A stretch of DNA of 64,000 nt, from positions 99,819-163,818 of the forward strand of contig CANLIC010000005.1 in assembly GCA_947491025.1 (NCBI GenBank), in the 5' to 3' direction. Below the pieces are notes generated by a model. The model searched no databases and had not been told where the DNA came from. It saw only the letters and a list, made by a program, of their open reading frames with translations. The DNA comes from Myxococcales bacterium (GTDB lineage: Bacteria > Myxococcota_A > UBA9042). The position numbers and the translations under genes are program-made. This document shows, piece after piece, positions 8,418 to 15,759 of this stretch (position 1 is its first letter; each line of letters starts with the position of its first letter).

Positions 8418-9364
8418 CAAAATCGCGCCCCCACGCTGGTGCTGAGGCCGACCACCCCAGAGAAGGGACGTGGCGTCGTCAATGCGACGTCGACGTAGAG
8501 CCGGTGAAAGAGCGCGGCCGATGCGCCGACCCGCAAGGGCAGGTTGCGGACGTCGTGCGCCAGCGTGTTGCCCTGGGCGGGCACGTCTGCCCTGGGCTCG
8601 TGGAGGAACCCGAAGCCGTAGAAATTCAAGGTGGACTCTGCGTAGGCCAGGACGGGGCCGAACGCACGGTTGTAGCGGACCAGCACGCCCCCCGTCGACG
8701 CATGCGTGAGCAAGAAGATGCCATCCCGAGACGTCGCCGTAGACACGCTGCCGAAGACCAGGCCGAGGTCGAGACGCGCAGAGGGGCTGTTGAGGACGCT
8801 CAGCACCGTCATGGCGGCGCGCCAACCCGTCGCGTCACCGCCGAGGTTGCGCGAGTAGATCCAGAGGTCGAAGCCCTGAGAACCAGAGGCCATCGCCGAG
8901 CCCGCCATCGGCCCACCGCTCTGGGCCGCGCGCTCTCGGCGCTCCGCCTTCTCTTCCTCCGAATAGTACGTCGTCTCCCGATAGACCTTGTCGTCGGTCT
9001 CATACGTGTGGACGCTCTTGACGTCCGAGACCGAGCCCACCGAGCGCGCCAAGATCGCGACGATGAATCCGAGCGTGCCGGTGATGAGGCCGTTGCGCTC
9101 CGAGTACCGGATGCCGGTCGCTCGCGGCGCGATGGCGTAATCGCTACGGAAAGCGCTGTAGTCGGTCTGACCCTACTCGACAAAGGCGCTGGTGGTCATC
9201 GAGTAGTCGTAGAGCAGACCGCGGGCGTCGTCGGCGTTGGCGGCGCGTGGCGCCGAGGACATCAAAGCCAGGCACGCCGCTGCCGCCCCGATGCGCCAGC
9301 TCGCCGCCAGCGGCGCCGACGTCGGGGAGCTCGACCCTGTCCGTCCTGGCTGCCTCATCGACAT
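8417..9364 (-). pseudogene. Outer-membrane-type protein gene interrupted by an in-frame TAG
   Basis: One reading frame of 316 codons runs from an ATG at 9364 (a second ATG is at 9358) to the TGA at 8417 but holds a single TAG at 9175-9173. Before the TAG lies a signal peptide (GAAAACLALMSSAPRAANA) and about 20 mature residues ending in AFVE. After it the frame continues at once with GQTDYSAFRSDYAIAPRATG, a hydrophobic helix and about 200 beta-rich residues ending STSVGARF, a possible barrel C-terminus. Both sides read as one protein, and TAC or TAT (Tyr) to TAG is the simplest change. It could be a recent pseudogene, a sequencing or assembly error, or a read-through site. Restart at a TTG (9052) would lose the export signal. 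Family unknown. Confidence 0.6.
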
Positions 9365-9439
9365 GCGCAACGTCCAGGGGTTCAAGAAACGCAGGCCTAT
9401 CCGCGCAGATGACCATCGTTGAACCACGATGCCCAGCCA

Positions 9440-9468
9440 AGCCTGACAGCCAGTCCAGGCGTCGTCAA
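9440..9468 (-). promoter_or_regulatory. Promoter, copy A of a shared promoter module
   Basis: On the minus strand: TTGACG (9468-9463), 17 bases, CAGGCT (9445-9440), pointing at the interrupted outer-membrane gene 75-80 bases downstream. The spacer contains GGACTGGCTG. A dyad ATCGT-GGTTCA-ACGAT lies just after the expected start site (about 9429-9414). The whole block, about 9410-9475, is similar to blocks at 11386-11455 and 13086-13151. Confidence 0.55.
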
Positions 9469-9570
9469 CGAGGCTGCAACCGCCACCGCGGCGCCTCCAA
9501 CCTGGCAACGGCTGTTGCGATGCCTCGATGCGCCCCGGCTCGCTTCCGAAGGACGCCAGGGCCGGAGAGC

Positions 9571-11304
9571 TCAGGGCGTCGACGCTGGTTGCGCCCGCGA
9601 CGAAGGCTCCGCCTCGCCCCGCGCGCTCGGCTCCGCATCGGACAGCGCCCTCGTCAGGTCCTGCGCCTGCGTGAAGGTCGCCGGGTAGCGCTCGCGCAGC
9701 AGCTTGGCGAAGTAGTCGTCCAACACCGGGAACTGGCCGACCAGCGACCGCAGGTCTCCGCGCGACATCACCAGCACGTCGACGGACGCCGCCGCCCGCA
9801 CCGTCGCCGTCCGCTTGGTGTCCTCCAGAAGGGCCTTTTCTCCGAACACGTCGCGCGCACCGAGCTTCGCCACGACGTTTTCAGGGCCGCCCTCAGCTCC
9901 GGGGACGACGACCTCGACCTCGCCGCGCACGATCATGTAGAGCTCGCGGCCGATCTGCCCCTGCTGAACGATGATCTCCCCCGGCTCGTAGTGATTGACC
10001 TGCAACCGGTCCTGGCGGATGAGCTGCATCTGTGTGATGTCACGGGGAAAGAACAAGTCCAGCGTCCAGTCCAGGCCGACGCGCACGCGGCGCACGAAGC
10101 CCGGTAGCTTGCTCAAGTAGATGGTGCGCCACACGAACCACGCCACGAAGCCCGAGAGCTCGACGCCGAGCATCTGGGCCACGGCGCTGCGCTGTCCGAG
10201 CGAGGCCAGCATGCCGAGGGCCTTGAAGCGGAAGGCCTGCGTCGGCTTGCCGTCGATACGGCCCAACACGTTCTTCGCGCAGGTCTTGGCCTGGCGGACT
10301 GCAAATTGCGCAGTTGGCGGGCAAAAACCGGGTCCATTCGGGTTGGGGATGGCCGCGCAGTCACCGACGGCCCAGTAGCCAGGGTGGTCCACGCATTCGA
10401 GGGTGGCGTCGGTGAGGAAGAGGCCCGTCTTTTTGCCGCCGATTTCGGCTTCGGGGAGGCTGCCTGCTGCCAGCACCGCCTTGGCGATGGGGTTGGGGGC
10501 GTTGCCGACCGTGCAGACGAACGTGCGCGTGGCGATGTGGGTGCCGTCGCCGAGGTAGACGCGTTCGCGGGAGGCTGCTTTGACGCGCGCCTTCAGCACC
10601 ATCCCGATGCCGCGCGCTTCCAAGATGCGGCGGGCGGCGGCGCCGAGGCTCTCCGGCATCTCCGGCAGGATGCGGTCCTGCGAGTGGACGAGCTTGAAGA
10701 TCACCTCGCTGGCGGCGATGCGCGGAAAGTACTTGAGCGAGCGCGTAACCAACTCGTGCAGCTCGCCGACCGTCTCCACGCCCGAAAAACCGCCGCCCGC
10801 CACGACGAACGTCAGCAGCGCCGCTTTGTACAGAGGGTTGGTCTCGATGTCGGCGAGCTCCAGGCAGCGGATGACGTGGTTCCGCAGCTTGAAGGCGTCG
10901 CCCAGGTCCTTCATGGCCAGCGCGTGTTCGGCGACGCCGGGCATCGACGCGAAGTTGGTGACCTTGCCGACGCAAAAGACCAGGTGGTCGTAGGGCAGCG
11001 CCACGAATTCAAGGCCTTCGCCCTGAGCGATGAGGACCTGCCGGTTGGCGACGTCGACCTCGACGATGCGGCAGCAGCGAAAGCGCGCTTTGGGTACGAG
11101 CTCGCGGATGGGATTGACGACGTGGGTGGCGGCGATGCCGCCGGCGGCGACCTCAGGCAGCAGCGGTTGGAAGACGAAGTAGTTCTCCTCGCTGATGAGC
11201 TCGACCTCGACGTCCTTGCGGGAACCGAGCATCTCTGTGAGGTATTTTGCGGTGTGGATGCCGGCGAAGCCGCCGCCGAGGATGAGGACGCGTTGGACCG
11301 CCAC
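9571..11304 (-). CDS. Type II NADH dehydrogenase-like flavoprotein fused to a cyclic-nucleotide-binding domain
   Basis: A 577-residue protein. Residues 5-410 are a two-dinucleotide-fold NDH-2-type oxidoreductase: VLILGGGFAGIHTA binds FAD, FVVAGGGFSGVETVGEL binds NADH, and GYWAVGDCAAIPNP is the second FAD motif. It would pass electrons from NADH to quinone at the inner face of the membrane without pumping. Residues near 435-550 form a CRP-type cNMP-binding domain with GQIGRELYMIVRGEVEVV and the phosphate-binding cassette FGEKALLEDTKRTATVRA, which keeps the Glu and Arg expected for nucleotide binding. There is no DNA-binding helix. The GTG start (11304) follows GAGG with six-base spacing. The fusion suggests direct control of respiration by cAMP or cGMP; that is inference. 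Confidence 0.85.
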   Translation of the reverse strand: MAVQRVLILGGGFAGIHTAKYLTEMLGSRKDVEVELISEENYFVFQPLLPEVAAGGIAATHVVNPIRELVPKARFRCCRIVEVDVANRQVLIAQGEGLEFVALPYDHLVFCVGKVTNFASMPGVAEHALAMKDLGDAFKLRNHVIRCLELADIETNPLYKAALLTFVVAGGGFSGVETVGELHELVTRSLKYFPRIAASEVIFKLVHSQDRILPEMPESLGAAARRILEARGIGMVLKARVKAASRERVYLGDGTHIATRTFVCTVGNAPNPIAKAVLAAGSLPEAEIGGKKTGLFLTDATLECVDHPGYWAVGDCAAIPNPNGPGFCPPTAQFAVRQAKTCAKNVLGRIDGKPTQAFRFKALGMLASLGQRSAVAQMLGVELSGFVAWFVWRTIYLSKLPGFVRRVRVGLDWTLDLFFPRDITQMQLIRQDRLQVNHYEPGEIIVQQGQIGRELYMIVRGEVEVVVPGAEGGPENVVAKLGARDVFGEKALLEDTKRTATVRAAASVDVLVMSRGDLRSLVGQFPVLDDYFAKLLRERYPATFTQAQDLTRALSDAEPSARGEAEPSSRAQPASTP

Positions 11305-11414
11305 GGGACACCTCGCGCGCAAGGCTCAATGCTGCAAATTCACAGGTCGATGGGGCCGCGGAGGCACGGGTCGATGCCTCTGCACAGCCATCGCTCTACC
11401 ACGAAACCCGCGCA

Positions 11415-11443
11415 AGTGTGGCAGCCGGTCCGAGACCCGTCAA
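11415..11443 (-). promoter_or_regulatory. Promoter, copy C of the shared promoter module (upstream of NDH-2 fusion)
   Basis: On the minus strand: TTGACG (11443-11438), 17 bases containing GGACCGGCTG, then CACACT (11420-11415), about 110 bases before the NDH-2 start. TCGTGGTAGAGCGATGG follows at 11404-11388, as in the other two copies. Confidence 0.55.
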
Positions 11444-11482
11444 ACACACGTCGAGGGCCCGTCCGCCCCTGTCCGTTGGCGG

Positions 11483-12730
11483 CTAGGGGCGACGCAGCGG
11501 ACCCGCTGTCGGTGGACGGACCGGCTCGGGCGCCCGGCCCGCTTCGACCTCGCCGCTGCGCCGCGTGGTGAGTACAAAGCGCTGCCATCGCAGCGGGCTT
11601 TCCTGCCTGTCGAGAAGAAACCCGACCTGAAACGACGGGGTACCGCCGCCCTTGCTCAACCGCTCGACGTGCGCGCCCAGCATCGCCAGCGCCTGCGCCG
11701 CAAGAACGCCTTTGCCGCCCCCGACGTTGTTGATCGGAGCGAGGAGCCAAGGGGGCGCGGCGGCGGCCCACGCAAAGCGAGAGAGACCTTGGACGAGGTA
11801 GCGCTGGTAGTGGTCGTGGAATTTCGGATCGTCGGCAGCCCCGGCCGGCATCACGTAGATGGCGAAGCCGTCGTCTTGCAGCGATGCGAGGTCAAGGCCT
11901 CCGAGGTAGCCGAACACGCGGTTGTTTTGCTGCGAGCGAATGGCGGCGAGGGTCTCCGCGGACAGCGACGCCGGTCCGTGAACGAACATCGTCGCTGGGG
12001 CGCCGTCGCGCCGTTGCACTTTGAGGCGCTTCACGGCCGCAACCCCGCCCTCGAATCGAATCTCGTCAGCGTCCACGGGCGCAGGCGCGCCTGGCTGAGC
12101 CGAGAGCAGCTTCTCGGTCAAGGGCCGGTCCGGGCTATCGTCGTCGAGCGGCAGGGTCGAGAGGACGAAGCGCTGCCAGCGGACGCTGCCGCGGTTGACC
12201 AGCACGCCGAGCTGAAATCCGGGCGCGCGGCCCAGCTTCTCCATCCGGGCGACGTGCTTGCCGAGCCTGGCGAGCGCCCTGGAGACCGGGACGCCGCGCG
12301 CGTCCGAGACGTTGTTCACGCAGTCGGACGTCCAGCGCGGGCTCGGCGCCGGCTCGCGAAAGCCCGCGATGCTCCCGACGAAGTAGTCGTGAAAGTCCCG
12401 CGCGAACTTCCGCTCGTCGGCGGCGCCCATCGGCAGCACGTAGAGCGAGGCGCTGGTGCCCTCCCGCGACCGGAGGTCCAGCCCGTCGAGGTAGCCGCAC
12501 AACGCACCGTTCCGTTGCGACTTGATGGCAGCGATGAGGGGCGGCGAGAGCGTCGCCGGGCCAAAAACCAACAACTCTTGAGGTCTACCGTCGGCGAAGC
12601 GCACCTTGACCCGCTTCAAAGAAGGGTTGGCCGCCTCGAACGTGATCTCGTCGGCGCGTGTCTTTGCGGCTGCGATGCCCGGCGCGAGGAGGGCAGCGAC
12701 GGTGGCGAAGGCGGCGAGCAGGGCGCTCAT
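11483..12730 (-). CDS. Exported protein made of two copies of an unrecognised domain
   Basis: A 415-residue protein with a clear signal peptide (MSALLAAFATVAALLAPGIAAA). The mature part is two tandem copies of a domain of about 165 residues: ADEITFEAANPSLKRVKV... and, about 190 residues later, ADEIRFEGGVAAVKRLKV.... Matching landmarks recur in order: a GPATLS/GPASLS loop, AIKSQRN/AIRSQQN, GYLDGLDL/GYLGGLDL, YVLPMGAADE/YVMPAGAADD, an NNV turn, LGKHVARM/LGAHVERL and a final RWQRFVLST/RWQRFVLTT. I do not recognise the family, and no catalytic motif stands out. A Pro-rich tail ends the protein. Location is periplasmic or outside the cell. Its promoter (copy B of the shared module) lies about 380 bases upstream. 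Confidence 0.75.
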   Translation of the reverse strand: MSALLAAFATVAALLAPGIAAAKTRADEITFEAANPSLKRVKVRFADGRPQELLVFGPATLSPPLIAAIKSQRNGALCGYLDGLDLRSREGTSASLYVLPMGAADERKFARDFHDYFVGSIAGFREPAPSPRWTSDCVNNVSDARGVPVSRALARLGKHVARMEKLGRAPGFQLGVLVNRGSVRWQRFVLSTLPLDDDSPDRPLTEKLLSAQPGAPAPVDADEIRFEGGVAAVKRLKVQRRDGAPATMFVHGPASLSAETLAAIRSQQNNRVFGYLGGLDLASLQDDGFAIYVMPAGAADDPKFHDHYQRYLVQGLSRFAWAAAAPPWLLAPINNVGGGKGVLAAQALAMLGAHVERLSKGGGTPSFQVGFLLDRQESPLRWQRFVLTTRRSGEVEAGRAPEPVRPPTAGPLRRP

Positions 12731-13681
12731 CACGGCGCGAGCTCGGGTTTGGGGCGCCGTCTGGTCACAGTGAGCCTGTGCGATGACCCGTGGCACCTGG
12801 CGTCGTCTGTTCAAGGGCGTCGCGACGGGGCATTCCACCGCACGCCTCTTTCGCCAGCGGCGTTGAAAATGGCGGAGACGGCGGCCGGAGCCCGACGCAA
12901 CTGCCTGCGCGATGAGCCAGGTCCTGCTGACTTGCGCCTCCGCCCGCCGTCGGCAGCGCCCATGCTGGCCTGTTGGGCGCAGGGGCCCACCGGATGCCTC
13001 AGCGCCGCAGCCTGTTCGAGTCGCTCGCAGTGAGTTGCCCTCGTCACCGTCGGCGCGTCGGAATTCGTGAGCGCACACCTGGTTTCGACCATCGCTGCAC
13101 CACGAGGTCCGACCCAGCCTGACAGCCGGTCCAGGCGGCGTCAACGACGCAACGACCGCCGTTTGGGGGTGGTTTCGCCCTGACGCGCGCACAGGGAATT
13201 CCGCCCGAGGCCCAAGGCCTGCGGCGAGGACCGGGCGCCGGTGCCTGCGCTGGCGCATCGCCGTCGTCGGGACCTCCGGCCCTCGCCAAGACCGAAGCCG
13301 ACGAGCCCACGAAGGCCCAGCCGCACGAGAAATCCGCAGGGAGACCCGACCCGGTCGCCGCAGCGGATCGTGGCCCCCAACCACCGGCGCAGCGGCGCGT
13401 CGGGGCCTCGACCGGCTGGGTCTGGCGCCGGCGGTGGCGACGAAGTCCTCCCCCTGAAGCGGGTCAGGCCCCCAAGATGCCTGGACCCTTTCTTGTGGGC
13501 ACGTCACGCCCCTATCTGCCGACCGACGCGCCCACTTCGTTCGCTGGTGCTCAGCCCGGACGCGGCGGTCGCGCTCTGAGTGATTGGAATTCATCCAACC
13601 CCTCGACCCATCGCTCGCGGAGCCGTCGCGTTCGTCCCATCTTGGGACCTCGGACCGGCACCGCTGCCGCTGGAGGACGAC
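12731..13681. other. Divergent intergenic region of about 950 bp, no gene supported
   Basis: This separates the duplicated-domain gene (minus) from the MFS gene (plus). The open frames here have Arg/Pro-rich shadow composition and no plausible RBS or domain. It holds promoter copy B (13116-13144) for the minus strand and a small inverted repeat TTGGA-ATTCA-TCCAA (13581-13595) about 85 bases before the MFS start that could be an operator. Otherwise I see nothing. Confidence 0.5.
13116..13144 (-). promoter_or_regulatory. Promoter, copy B of the shared promoter module
   Basis: On the minus strand: TTGACG (13144-13139), 17 bases with GGACCGGCTG, CAGGCT (13121-13116), then TCGTGGTGCAGCGATGG (13105-13089). 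It points toward the duplicated-domain gene, implying a leader of about 380 bases. Confidence 0.5.
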
Positions 13682-15013
13682 ATGGCGAAGCGAACGGTAT
13701 CGGGTGTCACTTCGCTGCTGCGCCAGCGCCCCGGCTTTCGGCGGCTCTTTACCGCGGAGCTGATCTCGCAAGCCGGCGACTGGATGAGTCTGGTCGCCGT
13801 CAGCGTCTTCGCGCTCCAGCGAGGCGACGGTGCGCTCGCGTTGGCGCTGACGCTGTTGTTGCACACGCTACCGTCGGTGCTCGCGGCGCCCTTTGGCGGC
13901 TGGTTGGCCGACCGCGTCGACCGTAGGCCACTGCTCGTCGCGGTCGCGGTGCTCTCGGCCATCCTGACGCTCGCGATGGCGCTGTCGACCTTGGACGACG
14001 GTGGCGGCATGGCTGTGATTTGGCTGTTGTTGCTCGTCCGCAGCGCCGTTGCCGCCATCGCTGGCCCGGCCACCACCGCCGCGATGCCCGCCCTGCTGGC
14101 AGACGACGAGCTGCCGCTTGGCCAGACCCTGCTTGGCACCTGCTGGAGCCTGGTTTTTACGCTCGGCATGGCGCTCGGCGGACTCGTCGCCGGCGTCGAC
14201 GTTGGCCTCGCACTTGCGCTCGACGCGGCCTCGTTCGCCTTCGCCGCGGCGTTGCTGCTGCGACTGCCGGCCCTGCCCCCGCAGAACGCGACGTCGTCGT
14301 CGCTGGCGACAGCGGTCTTGGCGACGGCGCGCGTGGGGGCAGACGAGGGTGGCGGCGACGTCGTTGTCGCGCTGATGCGTGCGGACGTCCGGCTCGCGGT
14401 CTTCGCCAAGACACCGCTCGCGCTCGCCGGCGGCGTCGGCTGGATGCTGCTCAACGTCGCGGGCGGCTTGCGTCTAGGTGTCGCCTCCGCGATGGGCATC
14501 GGCCTACTGCACGCCGTGCGTGGCATCGGCACCGGCGTCGGGCCGTGGTTTGTGGCGCGTGCTGTGGCTGCGGGCGCGTCGAGTGAGCGGCTGTGGCATG
14601 GGGCCGGTTGGCTCACTTTGGCCGGGATTGCGGCGTTCTCGCTGTTGACATCGGCGGTGCTTGGCCGTGGCGCCGACCCTGCCGCGGTGGAAGCGGGCGG
14701 CGCTTGGCTAGCGGTGGCGACGTTGGTCGCGGCGACGTTGTGGGGCTGCGGCACGGGGAGCAACTGGATGCTGTCGCAGGTGGCGTTGCAGCGGCGGGCG
14801 CCGGCGCAGGCGTTGGGCCGGCTGGCGGGGATCGATGTCGGCAGCTTCGAAGCGGCGTTCTGCGCCGGCGCGCTGGCGATGGCACTGGGCCTCGACGCAG
14901 GCCTCGCGCCTGTAGCCGTCGCGCTGAGCGTCGTTGGCGTCGCGGCCGTGGCGCAATGGCTGCTGTGGCGGCCGCTGGCGCCGTCGCCGTCTGCGCTGGC
15001 TTCAGTGCCTTAG
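13682..15013 (+). CDS. Major facilitator superfamily transporter
   Basis: A 443-residue inner-membrane protein with about 12 hydrophobic helices. The N-terminal LFTAELISQAGDWMSLVAVSVF and the loop GGWLADRVDRRPLLV (the MFS motif between helices 2 and 3, GxLaDrxdRr) place it with MFS exporters of the enterobactin-exporter/multidrug type. The ATG at 13682 follows GGAGG; an upstream in-frame start at 13580 lacks support. The last 12 bases overlap the 3' end of the convergent XRE-cupin gene. The substrate cannot be told. Helices are very Ala/Leu/Val-rich, in line with the GC content. Confidence 0.85.
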   Translation: MAKRTVSGVTSLLRQRPGFRRLFTAELISQAGDWMSLVAVSVFALQRGDGALALALTLLLHTLPSVLAAPFGGWLADRVDRRPLLVAVAVLSAILTLAMALSTLDDGGGMAVIWLLLLVRSAVAAIAGPATTAAMPALLADDELPLGQTLLGTCWSLVFTLGMALGGLVAGVDVGLALALDAASFAFAAALLLRLPALPPQNATSSSLATAVLATARVGADEGGGDVVVALMRADVRLAVFAKTPLALAGGVGWMLLNVAGGLRLGVASAMGIGLLHAVRGIGTGVGPWFVARAVAAGASSERLWHGAGWLTLAGIAAFSLLTSAVLGRGADPAAVEAGGAWLAVATLVAATLWGCGTGSNWMLSQVALQRRAPAQALGRLAGIDVGSFEAAFCAGALAMALGLDAGLAPVAVALSVVGVAAVAQWLLWRPLAPSPSALASVP

Positions 15014-15586
15014 AGCGCTGTAGGCGACGGCGACGGCGTCGGTGGGGTTGAAGTAGCTGTGGCGCTGGTCGCCGCGGAAGACGAAGACGTCGCCGGGCAG
15101 CAGGCGCCAGGTGGTGCCGGCGAGGGTGATCTCGATGGCGCCGGACTCGCACGTCAGGTATTCGCGGCTGCCCGGCGTATGAGGCACGCCCTTCATGCGC
15201 GCGCCCGGCGGCAACTCCAATCGCTCCAGGTCGAGGCCCGGCAGCGGGTCGGGGAGCAGCTTGCGCACGGTGACGCCGCCGCGGACCTCCGACGCGAGTT
15301 GATGCGGCCGAAGCAGCCGACCGTTCGCCTTCGGCGGCGCGAGCAGCTCTTCGATCGACACCGCAAGCGCGGCAGCGACGCGCGTCAGCACCTGGAGCGT
15401 TGGGTTGGCGGCGCCGGTCTCCAGGTGGGCATAGGTCGCCCGCGGCACGCCTGCGAGCTTGGCGACCTGCGCCTGCGTCGCCCCCCGTCGTTCGCGCAAC
15501 ACCCGCAAGTTGTCCGCAAGCTGGCCGCCTGGATCGCCGAGGCCAGGGCGCGGTCGATTCGCGGAGCTGAGATCGTCGTCGGCCAT
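15002..15586 (-). CDS. XRE-type transcriptional regulator with C-terminal cupin domain
   Basis: A 194-residue regulator. Residues 22-80 form a lambda-repressor-type helix-turn-helix (LRVLRERRGATQAQVAKLAG, then RATYAHLETGAANPTLQVL). Residues 110-190 form a small beta-barrel cupin (HTPGSREYLTCESGAIEITL, LLPGDVFVFRGDQRHSYFNP), the expected ligand sensor. The arrangement matches HTH-cupin regulators such as those controlling amino-acid, polyamine or stress genes. Cytoplasmic DNA-binding protein. It converges on and overlaps the MFS gene by 12 bp, so it may regulate that transporter, but a shared promoter is not available. The effector is unknown. Confidence 0.9.
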   Translation of the reverse strand: MADDDLSSANRPRPGLGDPGGQLADNLRVLRERRGATQAQVAKLAGVPRATYAHLETGAANPTLQVLTRVAAALAVSIEELLAPPKANGRLLRPHQLASEVRGGVTVRKLLPDPLPGLDLERLELPPGARMKGVPHTPGSREYLTCESGAIEITLAGTTWRLLPGDVFVFRGDQRHSYFNPTDAVAVAYSALRH

Positions 15587-15759
15587 TGGCGCAGCCTACT
15601 GCGGGTTCCATGTCGACGCCAACGCCGGGGCCGCCTGCTTCGCCTCCGATGCGCCATCAGGCCTGGGTTCGGTCCTTGGTGCAGCGCCGAGGTGAGGGAT
15701 CGAACGCGACGGCGACTTGGTTCCAACCCGCCCCGGTCGCTGGCCGCAGCCGCCCCACC

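Noticed and set aside
9173..9508. Short frame before the TAG as an independent small gene
   Set aside because: It reads into the downstream frame without shift and ends within what looks like one protein.
12811..13092. 93-codon minus-strand frame between the duplicated-domain gene and promoter copy B
   Set aside because: Cys/Arg/Ala-rich shadow composition without RBS; not enough to call a gene.
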